From Cervus elaphus (lineage: Eukaryota > Chordata > Mammalia > Artiodactyla > Cervidae): a stretch of DNA of 64,000 nucleotides. Positions within the stretch are counted from its first letter, which is position 1. Each line of letters starts with the position of its first letter. The stretch lies in the NCBI RefSeq assembly GCF_910594005.1, contig NC_057820.1, positions 8,313,001 to 8,377,000 of the forward strand. The letters are read 5' to 3'. A model generated the notes under the pieces. The model searched no databases and was not told the DNA's origin. It saw nothing but the letters and a program-made list of their open reading frames with translations. Position numbers and translations under genes: made by a program. Of the stretch, positions 31,677 to 42,835 are shown piece by piece.

Positions 31677-32025
31677 GGCTTCCCTAGTGGTCCAGTGCTT
31701 GGGAGTCCCACCTGTGAGTGCAGGGAACATGGGTTTGATCCCTGGTCCTGGATGATCCCACATGCTGCAGGGCAAGTAAGCCTGTGCTCCATGGCTACCG
31801 AACCCATGTTCTAGGGTTTGAAAGCCACAACTACTGAATCCACATGCCACAAGTGCCTACACCCCTGGGGCCTTGGAGCCTGTGCTCCGCAACGGGAGAA
31901 GCCACACAATGAGAAGCCTGTGCACCCCAATTAGAGAGTGTCCCCCGCTCACCGCAACTAGAGAAAGCCTTTGAACACTAACAAAGACCCAGTGTAGCCA
32001 AAATTTAATTTTAAAAAAATTTTAA
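31677..32025 (+). mobile_element. CHR SINE, full length
   Basis: gggcttccctagtggtccag head, gggtttgatccctggtcctg, gtgctccgcaacgggagaag and cgcaactagagaaagcct, then an A/T-rich tail. Confidence 0.93.
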
Positions 32026-32034
32026 AACATAAGT

Positions 32035-32399
32035 AACTTCTGAAAGTCCCTCATCTAGGAACTCTACAAATTCAGAAGCATCTACCCCAAAGACTTTCAA
32101 TGCCTTTCACTTTGAGAAGCCCAGTGTGACAGAGGTGACGGGTGAATGGCCTCACATACAGGATCTAGGCTGCCTTCTCTCAAGATACAGCATTAACAGC
32201 ATCCATAAGGCTTCCCTTCTGAAAGGGGAATTCAATCCAACTCTCCCTCGCAATGAGCTCAAAATAGCCCATTTGTACCTAGTAGTCTCAGCCTAATGGG
32301 TGAGAGGGGAAATCCCTAACCAGGCCAGAGCAGGTGCAGGAAGTCATCCACGTCCTCCCTCCATCCCGCAGGGCCAGTCATCACAGCCTCACTGCCAAG
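32035..32399. other. Single-copy DNA, no gene seen
   Basis: Leads into the GC-rich island. No repeat recognised. Confidence 0.45.
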
Positions 32400-33090
32400 G
32401 GCATTGAGAAGCAAGACCTACAGCTGGGCCGCCCGCACGCCAAGCGCGCGTAAGCCCAAAATGGCAGCTGGAAGGAGAGGGAAGCCAGGCTTAGCTCATC
32501 AGTTCTCCGGCTTGCTCCAAGTTGGAGTTGGAGCTGGGGACAGCAGATGTAAAAACATCACCAGCTGGTGTGTTTCCTGGCAGGGACAGCAGCCACAGCT
32601 TTGCCTGCCCCCAGACACACACATGCAGCAAACAACCTCCATCTGTAGCTCCTTTCCCTCTGTTTATCAGGCCTACAAGGCAGGAAAAGAGAACAAACCA
32701 ATGTTTTAGAGGCCCAACAGGACCCGGGCTCTGCCTCCAATGGAGTGGGGTTGATGGATGGGAGGCTGGCAGTCAACAGATGAAGCCTCATTATACTTGT
32801 AAATCGGAGCAGGAAATAAATGAGAGCTTCCAGCAGCGCCGTGCGGCACAGCGCCTGCCCTCAGCAGCCGCCGAACCTGCCTGCCCTGCTCACACCTTCT
32901 GTCTCAGCAGTTTTGGCAGTGGTGCTGAGCTGGGAGAAGGAGGAAGCCCTGGGTCAGGGAACTCCAGACCAAGACGGGCCCCACCTGGAAGGGTTGAATG
33001 GGAAAAGCCCACCCCTCTGTGTGTGGTCTTCTAAGCTGGTCTGTCCCGCTGATGTTTGGGCCCCTCATCTCTTGTTGCAGAAACTGCAGC
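32400..33090. promoter_or_regulatory. GC/CpG-rich repeat-free island, candidate regulatory
   Basis: The highest local GC and CpG density in the window. 32430-32451 alone holds a cluster of CpGs (gcccgcacgccaagcgcgcg), followed at 32458-32467 by aaaatggcag, a good match to the YY1 consensus. A second CpG group is at 32836-32875 (gcgccgtgcggcac). No recognised transposon lies between 32035 and 33160. No TATA box at an obvious spacing. Function is inferred from composition only; it could equally be a decayed CpG island or an exon. Confidence 0.3.
32461..32709 (+). other. Small ORF, 82 codons, next to the CpG cluster
   Basis: ATG at 32461 in a strong Kozak setting (AAA before, G after), open to TAG at 32707-32709. 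The product would start MAAGRRGKPG and has no recognisable domain. The frame is also open upstream to at least 32404. A second frame (32522-33034) overlaps it and is also open, as GC-rich DNA often allows. Coding status unsupported beyond context. Confidence 0.12.
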
Positions 33091-33162
33091 CTCTTACTTG
33101 CTATTAACTGGAGGACCCTGAAAAGGGCAACGTGGAAGAAAGAATGAGAGTGGGTTTCCATG

Positions 33163-33541
33163 AAGAAGAACTGATGCTTTCAAACTGGGGTGCTGGAGAA
33201 GACTCTTGAGAGTCCCTTGGACTGCAGGGAGATCCAACCAGTCCCTCCTAAAGGAAATCAACCCTGACTATTCACTGGAAGGACTGATGAAGCCTAAGCC
33301 AATACTTTGGCCACCTGATGTGAAGAGCTGACTCATTGAAAGAGACCCTGATCCTGGGAAAGATGGAAGGCAAAAGCAGATGGGGTGGCAGAGGGTGAGA
33401 TGGTTAGGTAGCATCACCAACTCAGTGGACGTAAATCTGAGTAAACTCTGGGAGATGGTGGAGGACAGAGGAGCCTGGCGTGCTGCCGTTTGTGGGGTCA
33501 AAAGAATCGGACATGACTTACCGACCAAAGAGCCACAACAA
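33163..33541 (+). mobile_element. BovB LINE, 3' end
   Basis: aactgatgctttcaaactgg, gggagatccaaccagtccct, a ctgatcctgggaaagatgg block and gaatcggacatgacttacc. Marks the right edge of the GC-rich island. Confidence 0.93.
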
Positions 33542-33574
33542 GAGGGCTTCCATGCCTGACTTCCAACGTGATTT

Positions 33575-33860
33575 TTATGCAGAAAGCAAACTTATGGCTA
33601 CTAGAGGGGGAAGCAGGGAGGAATAAATTGGGAGATTGCAATTGACACAAAGATACTACTACATATAAAACAGATAACTAATAAGAACCTGCCGTGTAGC
33701 TCAGGAAACTCTGCTCAATACTCTGTAATAACCTGTATGGGGAAAGAATCTTGAAAAGAACAGATATATGTGTATGTATAACAGATTCACTTTGATGTAT
33801 AGCAGAAACTAACATGACATTTAAGTCAACTACACTCCAGTGAAAATTAATTTTTAAAAA
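33575..33860 (+). mobile_element. Older LINE-1 3' UTR
   Basis: gcagaaagcaaacttatggc, aaacagataactaataagaa, ctcaatactctgtaataacc and aagtcaactacactccagtg. Confidence 0.82.
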
Positions 33861-34609
33861 ATTCATCGGTGCATCCTCTCTTTGTTTCTCTCCCTTCGTT
33901 TACCCACACACTGCCCGCCACTGTGAGAGCTCCCTTGGGGCAATTCTCGAAGAAGATTGTGAATAGCCAAGTAAAAGCAGAGTCACCAGGCTCATTCCCC
34001 CAATTCAATTCAGGGAGCCTTTTCAAGCACCCAAGGCACAGTAAGATACAAGACAAAGAAAAAGGAGCTCCTTGTCCTCATGCGAACAACTTAAATCCAG
34101 CACAAATAGAAACAAGAATTCAATGTGTTCATCATCCATCTACTGCATGAACACTTACTGAACACCTCTTATAAAAAAGATAAATGCTTGTTTAAGTGAG
34201 CTGAACTTTCAATTATGACTCCGGTGAAAATAGGCAAAGTGCTTTCCTAGCATGAAGACTTGAGTTGGAAGACTTTCAGGCTGTTATGTAGCATGGTTGA
34301 CATTTATCCAGTAGCTATCGTATGGGTGATGCTGAGTGTTAGACCTTATGAGGGATAGAAAGATAATTAAGTCATGAATCCAGGTCTTTAGATGTAGAGA
34401 GCCACGTGAATCCAGATCTTAAAATGTACAAAGTTAAGTGGAGAGACAGAAATAAATAATACTAACTTCAGTGCAAAGCGCACTGAGGTACAGAGAGGCA
34501 GGAGAGAACTATAATTTATTGAGCAGCTACTTACTTTGTGCCTTGAGCTTTACTCATGTAATTGCTAAAGTATAACTCGGCAATATTTTCTGATCATTGC
34601 TCTAGGCTG
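33861..34609. other. No confident feature
   Basis: Single-copy or unrecognised. A MIR-like phrase (aatttattgagcagctactt) lies at 34510-34560. Confidence 0.4.
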
Positions 34610-34920
34610 TAGGTCTGCTAATATGGTAGAGAGATACAAATGAGCAAGCACTTAATTACAAAGTAACATGAAGCGTGATGGAAAATAGAAGCCATCTAAC
34701 ACCAATTTGGCGAATCAAAGAAGGCTTCCAGGAAGAAGTGACTTCTAAGCTAAGTCCCGAAGAATAAGTCAGCCAAGCAAGTTAGAGGAAGAGATTGTTC
34801 CTGGCAGAGAAAATAACATGTGTAAAGTCCCAAAAACAAGACAGAGGTTTACATTCCTCATATAATACAGAGGAAGCTGAGGTGAAGCTGGGGGAGGGTA
34901 TGGAATGTGCACAAAAACAC
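34610..34920 (+). repeat. Ancient mammalian repeat remnant
   Basis: aaggcttccaggaagaagtg, agctaagtcccgaagaataag, attgttcctggcagagaaaa and catgtgtaaagtcccaaaa follow the order of a common, strongly decayed repeat whose name I cannot give. Confidence 0.4.
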
Positions 34921-35194
34921 ACAGATGGTGAATGACAAATGTGGACTTTGGATCCGAATCTTAGTTTCTTCCACCTGTAAAAGCTGATAGCAGAAGGAGA
35001 GATTTCAACTGAAGAGAGCAGAGAGAGCTTTGATAAAGTGAGTTTTGAAGAACAGGGCAGAAATAAAAGGAGGTAAGCCCGAAGGGTGAGCTACCCCATT
35101 CCCACTGACAGGTTAAATCCATGTAGCACTTGACATTTTAAGTACCAAGCAAAGAAGAAGACATCTCAGCGCCTTCATTATGGCAATGAAGGTG

Positions 35195-35515
35195 CCTTTG
35201 CTATAAACTAATATGCACATCCTTATGTCAAAGTCCTAGCCTTCAATGTGATGGTGTTTGGAGGTGTGGCTTTGGGGAAATCATTGGACTTAAATGAGGT
35301 CATGGGCCATAGAGCTCCCATGATGGGATTAGTGCTTTATGGGGGGACGAAGAAACCGGAGCGTTCTCTTGCTCACTCTCTTTCTTTCTGCCATGTGAAG
35401 ATGGAGCAAGAAGGCATGCTTCTCTGCTTAACCTTCAGAACCGTAAGAAACAGATTTCTGTTCTTTAAGCCACCCCTGTTCTATGGTCATTTTTTACAGC
35501 AGCCCAAGCTCAGAC
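35195..35515 (+). mobile_element. MLT1-type LTR (ERVL-MaLR)
   Basis: agtcctagccttcaatgtga, gatggtgtttggaggtgtgg, aaatgaggtcatgggc, ctgccatgtgaagatgg, agaaacagatttctgttctt, taagccacccctgttctatg and cagcagcccaagctcag, all in LTR order. Solo LTR, no internal retroviral genes. Confidence 0.8.
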
Positions 35516-36209
35516 AGCCCTGTAATGAGAGGTGCTCCTCTGACCTGAGAGGGGTGAGTGCAGAATTCTAAACATGTCCAGGCAAAGAGAGCATGTTCTT
35601 TACTGCTGGCAGACCCAGAGCCCCTGGTAGACAGTCCCTCCCAGAATGCCTTGCAGTGGTCCATCGTCTCAGCCCACCCTTCCTTCTTTTCTTCTTTCTT
35701 TCCTTCCTTTGTGCCTTCTTCCCTTCCCCCCTTCAAAAGCATATTTAAATCTATTGCTTCTTGTGAAAAACAGATCCAGCTGAATCATAAAGAGACTGTA
35801 GAACAAACTCATCAAAAAAGCATATTGCTTCAGAAGCAGATTCGATGAACTATCTTAACATGTGTTGGATTTTTAATGATTGTGTCTGGCTACCAAACCA
35901 ATAAATTAATTTAAACATTAAAGCTCATTCCTTCAAATTCAGGTTTTAACAGCAAGTTAATAGATAGAGCCTTCTTCATATTACAAAAAGAGAGTGTCTT
36001 GGGGTTGTATTTATGTTTACCCTTATTATTCGTTTGTTGGCTTGCTTTGGTAATCTCAAGCAAAACAGAAATTCTTTTAAGAGAAAAGTGCAAATACCCC
36101 AAATATGGCTGACAGGAGGCAGGGGTCTGAATGGCCAATGCAAGATATGACTTGCTGGCAGTTTCCAATCAATCCTCTTAGTAGGCAAGCTAAATTGGAA
36201 AAGTGCATG
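35516..36209. other. No gene; pyrimidine-rich tract inside
   Basis: 35676-35733 is a CT-rich run (ccttccttcttttcttcttt). The rest is single-copy with no recognised repeat. Confidence 0.45.
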
Positions 36210-36395
36210 GTTTTAGAGCTAACAGACCCATGAACTCCCTAAATTCTCTGATGTCAGCACATCACTTCTTTTTGGTCTTATTGGAAAGGTGGGAACAGTG
36301 CTCCACATCCTCCTTGTAAGATCTTTTAAATACTGAATAAGATGATGCACATAGATCCCCAGCACAAGGCTTGGAACATAATAGGTGTTCAAAAA
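36210..36395 (+). repeat. MIR SINE
   Basis: atggttttagagctaacaga, tccttgtaagatcttttaaa and ccagcacaaggcttggaac with gtgttc end. Confidence 0.68.
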
Positions 36396-36399
36396 TAGA

Positions 36400-36615
36400 T
36401 CCTCCTCCAGGGTCTCCCTCCCACATTCAGTTGCCCTCTCCCTTTAGGACTTTGTACACATTCCTATTATAACATTCATGTCACTGCATTTTAGCTTTCT
36501 GGTCACTGGTCTATCTCTCCTATTAGATATGAGCCCATTTAAAGAATGCAAGCTGTGTCTTATACATTTACCTTGGGTAATCAATAGAATTGATAGTAGT
36601 TGCTCATTTAATCAT
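36400..36615 (+). repeat. L2 LINE, 3' end
   Basis: gatcctcctccagggtctcc, ttcatgtcactgcattttag, gatatgagcccatttaaaga and aatgcaagctgtgtcttat. Confidence 0.62.
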
Positions 36616-36619
36616 TTCT

Positions 36620-37340
36620 CCCATGATTGAGTTTGAAACTTCTCAACTTTGAAGCTTAAAAAAAAAAAAAATGAGTGCAAGTCAGTGTGTACGAGGTTGC
36701 TAAACCCCGTGGTGCAGGCTTGCTGAGGTGTTGAAATTTGGGGCAGAGGAACCAGCATGAGACAAGAGCCACCAGGGTGAATTTGATGAAGGAGGTAGAA
36801 CTTGAGAGGATTGGGCAGCCCTGAATGGCCTGAAGGAAACCGCTTTAGAAAGGATGAAAATGAGCAAAAGTATGGAGGCAGAAGTGAGCATATCAAGTTC
36901 AAGGAATAAGAAGATGGATATGATGTGCCCAGATGCATTTGCAGTCGATGTCGCGGTAACAGAGAACTCCCAGGGGTGTCCAAGGAGGGCTGAGACATGG
37001 TGTTACTGATGTGTGAGCAAGGCCAATGAACACAAAGCCCAAAAACTTCCCCATATCCAGAGGAAGAACATCCCTTGAAATGATTTGAGCCTTGCCTGGG
37101 ATTTGGGGGGAAGAAAGTGCATGGAAAAAGAAGGTGATCCCAGTGCTTCCCACATGAGACATCAACACTGGTAGGTCCATTCCCATCACGCTGGAACTCT
37201 GTCGACTGCAAGACACCAACCTGGGGGTCATCAAGGGCCAGCCTCCCAGTCCAACATCCTGACGCACAACTCAGCTACAAGGCTCCAATGAAGAGCCATC
37301 ACTTCTCAGCTCAGCAGCAACCTCAGAAGGATAATATCAC
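36620..37340. other. No gene; unrecognised sequence
   Basis: The minus strand is open for about 200 codons (36612-37211), the second longest open frame in the window, but it has no ATG at its 5' end, a Phe/Pro/Ser-rich composition, no domain, and reads across an A13 tract at 36658-36671. I judge it a chance frame in an old repeat. Confidence 0.45.
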
Positions 37341-37349
37341 AAGCCAGCT

Positions 37350-37745
37350 AATGTTAGTCAGGGTTCTCCAGAGAAACAGAACCTACAGCTTATGTGTATA
37401 TGTAGACAGAGATTTACCCTAAGGAATTGGCTCACATGATTAAGGGAGCTGGTAAGTCCAAAATTTGAAGAGTGAGGCAGCAAGCTAGAGACACAGGAAA
37501 AAAAAAAACAATGCTGTAATTTCAAGTCTGAAGGTCTCTGCTGCAGAATTCCTTCATGCCCAGAGGAGGGCAGTCTTTTGTTCTAGTCAGGACTTCAACT
37601 GATTAGATGAGGCTCACCCATGTGATGAAGGGCAATCTGCTTTATTCAAAGTGCACAGATTTAAATGTTAAACATCCAGTATAATGTTTGACCAAATATC
37701 TGGGTGTCATGGCCCAGACAAGTTGACATATAAAATTAACCATCA
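37350..37745 (+). mobile_element. LTR-like ancient repeat, probably ERVL class
   Basis: Starts tgttagtcagggttctccag and ends aaattaaccatca with TG...CA-like termini. Internal order aaggaattggctcacatgat, attgatgaggc-type and ctgctttattcaaagtgc. Subfamily not determined. Confidence 0.6.
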
Positions 37746-37924
37746 AATAGTGCCAGAACTTTCAAGAAATTATGACAAAAAGGAAGTTGAAATGAGTTTT
37801 GGGAAGGAACATCTTGTTGAAAATGGAGAATAAGTTTCAAAAAGAGAGCAAATGCACCACAAATGTAAAAAGACATAATAATTAAGACAGTAAAGGCCAA
37901 TTTTCTATGCAAAGTATTTTTCAC

Positions 37925-38055
37925 ATACAATTTTATGTGTCATTCACTCAACAACTTTGTGAGGTAGGCCCTATTTCCATTTCACAGATGAAGAAAGTGA
38001 GTCTAGAGAAATATCACAAAACTTCTAAATGGTGAAACTGGCTGCTAAAGCCAGA
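37925..38055 (-). repeat. MIR SINE
   Basis: aactttgtgaggtaggccct, atttcacagatgaagaaagt and gagtctagagaaatatcac. Confidence 0.7.
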
Positions 38056-38057
38056 TG

Positions 38058-38292
38058 CTGTGCATGGCTAGGTTGCCTCAGTCTTGTTTGGCTCTGTGTG
38101 ATGCTATGGACTGTAGTTCACCAGGCTCCTCTGTCCACAGGATTCTCCAGACAAGAATGCTGGAGTGGGTTGCCATAACCTTCTCCAGGGAATCTTCCTG
38201 ACCCAGGGATAGAACCCGGATCTCCTACATTGCAGACAGATTCTTTACCGTCTGAGCCACCAGGGAAGCCCCAAGCCACCAAGGAAGCCCCA
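38058..38292 (-). mobile_element. Bov-tA SINE with duplicated head end
   Basis: gcctcagtcttgtttggctc to gagccaccagggaagccccaa, then a second gccaccaaggaagccccaa: a 17-18 bp tandem repeat of the SINE 5' end at 38255-38292. TSD cagatgctgtg at 38052-38062 and caaatgctgtg at 38291-38301. Confidence 0.92.
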
Positions 38293-38301
38293 AATGCTGT
38301 G

Positions 38302-38587
38302 GATTTCCTAAATTTACTTTGTACTTCTTAGATACCAAATTGTGTCTCCAGAGGAACCTAAATGCTTTGAGTACAGAGCAAAACTCAAAGGAGGAAAGGG
38401 GACCAAGAAGCAAGTATTGCCAGTGAAACTCACAGAAACGTAATTGTTGAATGACCAGCTCAAAAGTAAGCTGTGTCTTAGATCCTCTGGGTAAGCAAAA
38501 TGTGCTTACCAATGCCCTTGCTGACTGCAGCTTTACCCAGAATACATTAGAAGGTCAAGAAAGTAGATCTTGGATAAGTAGCTCCTT
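38302..38587. other. No recognised feature
   Basis: Short single-copy stretch between two SINEs. Confidence 0.5.
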
Positions 38588-38793
38588 TAAGAACAGGAAG
38601 CTCAGCTGGTAAAGAATCTGCCTGCAATGTGGGAGACCTGGGTACGATCGCTGGGTTGGGAATATTGCCTGGAGAAGGGAATGGCAACCCACTCCAGTAT
38701 TCTTGCCTGGAGAAGTCCATGAACAGAGGAGCCCAGTGGGCTATAGTCCATGGGGTCGCAAAGAGTTGGACACAACTGAGTGACTAACACACA
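38588..38793 (+). mobile_element. Bov-tA SINE
   Basis: Head slightly cut (aagctcagctggtaaagaat), then complete to gcaaagagttggacacaact. Confidence 0.93.
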
Positions 38794-39547
38794 CAAAAGC
38801 ATCACAACTTCTCACGTCTCTTGCAAATTGCCTGACCTACAGTCTTGTTTATTACCATTTCCAAATGACTAAGAAGCTTTTCCTTCCTTTGCAACGGTAT
38901 GAAATTTGGACAAAAGGAGAGGATCCCATTCTCCACTTCCGACTGCAACCCACACCTGGGTTTTCGTACAAAGCACAAAGGAGGAAAAAAGAAAGGGCAT
39001 CTTTTCTTTCCAAAAGAGAAAATAAATTGTGAGCAGTTATCAAATTATCTTGTTGCTATTTTAAGCCTAGCTATAAATCTGTGTATCTGCTGGATGAGCT
39101 TATAGCTGTCATACACACAGTCAATCTAAACCGAGAACATCTTTCGTTATTCTGTGTCTTGCTGGACAAGGAGCAAAAAGACCAGACTCAGCCAAGCCAT
39201 GAACCAGCAGGGCGAGCTCCGGTGAGGGAATATAAGCTTGCTGATCCCTGCTTTGACTGCTTCCCGGGAGTGCTGACACATGGACAAGTGTTTTACTATC
39301 CGTAAAGCATCATATCAATGTAAGCCATTGATATGTAAGCCATTATCACCACGGTTAAAATAACAGCAGCATTTATTTTCTCTCTAATTTGTAATTTTGT
39401 GCCATCATTCAGCTGAGGCCTGTTGTGGTCTGCAGCCTCTGGGACCTCTGTAGTCAGTGACAGAAGCTGGAGAAAGTCTGTCACAGGCAGACAGGACGTG
39501 GAGGGCTCCCAGTGATCCGGAAGTTTTACTTGTGTAACAGCATTGAG
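38794..39547. other. No recognised feature
   Basis: About 750 bp, single-copy in appearance. Short frames carry no recognisable domain. A direct repeat of gtaagccatt sits near 39318-39342. Confidence 0.45.
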
Positions 39548-39862
39548 ACCAAACCAGTCATCCCCAAGGAAATCAGTCCTGAGCATTCATCGGAAGGACC
39601 GATGCTGAAGCTGAAACTCCAATGCTTTGGCCACCTGCTGCAACAAGCCGACTCACTGGAAAAGACCCTGATGCTGGGAAATATTGAGGACAGGAGGAGA
39701 AGGGGGTGACAGAGGATGAGATGGTTGGATGGCATCACTGACTCAATGGACGTGAGTCTGAGCAAGCTCCGGCAGATGGTGAAGGACAGGGAAGCCTGGT
39801 GTGCTGCAGTCCACAGTGTCGCAAAGTGTCAAGACATGACTGGACAATGAACAACAAATAGC
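39548..39862 (+). mobile_element. BovB LINE, 3' end
   Basis: cccaaggaaatcagtcctga, cgatgctgaagctgaaactc, ggatggcatcactgactcaa and a mutated terminus (gcaaagtgtcaagacatgac). Confidence 0.93.
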
Positions 39863-39929
39863 AGTGGTCAGGGTTTTGCATCTGATGACAACAGTAAGTC
39901 CTGCAATGGAGGAAAACATATAAAAATAG

Positions 39930-40135
39930 AACAAGCGTAATCTTTGGAGTCAGACACTATGATTTAAAGCATGTGTCTGTTCCATAGTAGCCTAGTAACA
40001 AGGCTGGCTACATTTCCTTTCTGAGCCTCTGTTTTCTCATCTTAAAAAATAGGCAATTAAAAAGAATCATATTAACATATGTATTTAAAGTTCCCATACA
40101 ATGTTGCACGGTAAATGCTAAGCAAATGTTAATTT
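39930..40135 (+). repeat. MIR SINE
   Basis: aatctttggagtcagacact, tttctgagcctctgttttct, taaaaaataggcaattaaaa and atgctaagcaaatgttaat. Confidence 0.78.
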
Positions 40136-40744
40136 CCTAACATTTACATGCTTTTCTCCATCATGCACTAAAATAGAAATTACATTGTTGTAATTGTGAC
40201 TTATCAAAAAGGCCATCCTTTTCAAATCACCAGGAATTGTTTCCTTCAGATATTATTGTACATCTTGTATGTGCCAGAAATTATGCTGGACATCAGATAT
40301 AAAAATGTGAGCAAAAAATAATCTTCAAAGGCCATGATATTTGATGAATGGAATAACGCTGAGTCCAAAATATTGAGTGAAGTATCAAAACATACTCTAT
40401 TGGAAAACCAATAAAGGTTTCTTTAACCAAGGTCCTTATGGGACTACTTTGGTGAAGCCAAGGCTTGATGGCTTCTGAGAGTTTGTGAAACAAAATCCTA
40501 GGTCCCTCAAACTCCTGTGTGATTTGATTCTTTTTTCACCTCTCCAAGTGAGAGGAACATGGACAGTTTTGTCAAAAGAATCTGTGTAATTTTTCATGTA
40601 ACACTGCTCAAGTTACATATAAAGATACTAATATATATTTCATGATGTTTCATAAAGGGTTTTTAAATTAATCTTTTATTAATTGAAATAATAATGTACT
40701 TCTAGAAATGTGATATATTTCAAAGTTAGTATTTCAGACTGCAA
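40136..40744. other. No recognised feature
   Basis: AT-rich single-copy sequence. Confidence 0.5.
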
Positions 40745-41034
40745 GAGACACTGTGGACATTTCAAAAAATGGTGCTGGGAGAATCAGTTATCTGTTTTGA
40801 AAAATAGATTATCATGGATGTCTATATCACATGATATTCTAAATAGTTTACATATTTAAATACCAAAGGCAAAACTTTTAAACTTTTTAAGTATATATAA
40901 AGAGCTAATCTTTATGATTCATGGCAAAGAACTATTTTATTTCTTTAGTTCAAGCAAATAGAACTTGCCTGTTTCTTATACTAGATACGTCAGTCAATAA
41001 TTTAAAATGATAAGATGAACCATAGGAGATGTAT

Positions 41035-41235
41035 CAATCTATATAAATAGGTAGACATGTAGATATATATATTGTATTTATGGGACTATATGGGAGATTT
41101 GATTTATTTATTTAAAATGAAACTAATTTAATAATAATTTCTATGTAGTTAAATTAATTACATATAAATTTTATGTGTAATAATATATAATTTATATATA
41201 TATAAAACATATAGGAAATGTATTGATATAAAATA
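41035..41235. repeat. AT-rich low-complexity tract
   Basis: Mostly TATA and AATT runs within the ancient L1, including (TA)6-type runs near 41200. Confidence 0.8.
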
Positions 41236-41466
41236 TGCATATGAAAATAAACACATAGTATGTATTTGCCAAACGGAATTAGCAAAGGTTAGTATTCAGA
41301 ATATATGAAAACTTCTCCAAGTTAAAAGAAAAATACAAACCATGCAAATAGAAAAATAGGCACAAGTCATGAACAGGTATTGTGTAGAAAACATAAACTG
41401 TCAATAAACATATGAAAAGACACTGTACCTCGTTAGTAATTAATAAATGCAAATTAAACCACAATG

Positions 41467-41595
41467 CTGGAGAAGGAAATGGCAATCCGCTCCAGCATTC
41501 TTGCCTGGAGAATCCCATGGACAGAGGAGCCAAGCAGACTATATTGTTCACGGGGTTGCAAGAGTCAGACACGACTTAGCAGCTAAACCACCACC
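41467..41595 (+). mobile_element. Bov-A SINE unit
   Basis: ctggagaaggaaatggcaat to agtcagacacgacttagcag; no tRNA head. TSD aaaccacaatg at 41456-41466 and aaaccacagtg at 41596-41606 (10 of 11), so it moved as this short form. Confidence 0.93.
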
Positions 41596-41717
41596 AAACC
41601 ACAGTGAAATACTATTCGACACCCACTAGCTTGGCAAAAATTAAAAAGACAGCACCACGTGTTGGTAATTGGTACCACCGTTTGAGAAACTAATATGAGT
41701 TAAGCAAAATATGCACG

Positions 41718-41840
41718 AGGGAAGTTCCCTGGAGGTTCAGTGGTTAGGACTGGGCGCTTTCACTGCCAGGGCCTGAGTTTAATCCCTGGCTGGGCAACTA
41801 AAATCCCATAAGCCGTGTGGTGTGACCAAAATAAAAAACA
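41718..41840 (+). mobile_element. Short CHR-like tRNA-Glu SINE
   Basis: ttccctggaggttcagtggt, tgagtttaatccctggctgg and ctaaaatcccataagccgtg, ending in an A-rich tail. Confidence 0.85.
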
Positions 41841-42299
41841 TGTGCATGGATTCTAGCTCCTTATACATGCAGTGGCCTGAACTTAGAAAGCAACACCTCA
41901 GATCATCTCTAGAAAACTTCTTCATGCTTTAAAACCCCGCGTAGCTGGCCTTTACTTATAAAACTCAAATTGCCAGATGCAGCGGGAAATGTTTCCCCTT
42001 CTGGGCTACCGGTGCAAAGGTGTATCATTTCATAGCCACGTAATATAACTACGTGTTTCTACTTCTCCCCAACTAGCCTAGGATCTCTCGGAAAGCAAGG
42101 GCTTCAGGGCTCAGCACGTGGCATTTAAGACATTAATTCAGCGAGTGGGACCCCACGTCTTCCGCGTCCATTTTCACAGTCACACCTCCCCTAAGTCTAT
42201 GGCAGCTGCAGGGCTGGTCTGCACCTCCCTTCCTGGGAAGCCCTGCGCTTTTATACCTTCTCTGCTCCTGTCTCTCTCCGCTTCACAAACTTCAGTGTT
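41841..42299. other. No confident feature
   Basis: An L2-like phrase may lie at 42060-42120 (tagcctaggatctctcggaa). Otherwise single-copy. Confidence 0.4.
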
Positions 42300-42835
42300 C
42301 AGAGCTCTGATGCACTGTCACAGGGCCAGACCCCAAAGCCAAATGAAACAATCAAGGAAATCTAACCACGTTTTGAATGGAATATCGATCAAAAATATCT
42401 CACTTGTGAGTGATTTCAAACTCCGAAACTGGTTTTGATTTTAAAGGACCTTGAATTCTTAATGTTATGGACTCTCGCGGGAGCCATTGTCCCCCCGAGG
42501 ACTCGGATGGAGGTGACGGCCTGCCACCATTAAGATGGGTATTTGGTGTTTGGCAGCTCCTGGACCCACCCTCCTGTCCCTCGAGCACCAGGGACTGAGT
42601 ATTGAGTGAGGATACAGACAAAGCAGCAGTGACTTGGTAACGCTGCAGCCTGTGTCATTTGGCTCTGTCAGCAGCCAGCCCAGCTGCAGCCAGTCAGCAG
42701 CTATGACACTTGGGAACAGCAGTTGCTTTTCCAAGTCAATACGGGATGCTTCATGGCTTAAGAGAAAGACCATTATAGAAGAAATGAGAAAGGTTTCTAG
42801 CTTCACTGCTCTGTAGTTCTGTGACATTCCCCCAA
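42300..42835. promoter_or_regulatory. Repeat-free block with CpG-bearing motif, candidate regulatory
   Basis: No recognised transposon across 530 bp. tctcgcggga at 42473-42482 resembles E2F or CGCG-box sites, with further CpGs at 42498-42520. A run of agc/cag-rich words occurs at 42665-42705. No start site or exon evident. Call rests on composition only. Confidence 0.22.

Larger units (their letters stand above)
40745..41690 (+). mobile_element. Ancient LINE-1 ORF2 fragment
   Basis: aaatggtgctgggagaatca at 40768; at 41380-41460 tgtcaataaacatatgaaaa and aattaataaatgcaaattaaa; after the SINE, aaatactattcgacacccac and ttggcaaaaattaaaaag. This is the ORF2 C-terminal order, very decayed, with an AT-rich middle. 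Confidence 0.6.

Noticed and set aside
36612..37211. 199-codon minus-strand frame
   Set aside because: No ATG at its start, crosses an A13 tract, low-complexity Phe/Ser/Pro composition, no domain. Length is within chance for this window.
35195..37745. A complete endogenous retrovirus between LTR-like elements at 35195 and 37350
   Set aside because: The two LTR-like repeats are of different families and the DNA between them is MIR, L2 and single-copy sequence, with no gag, pol or env.
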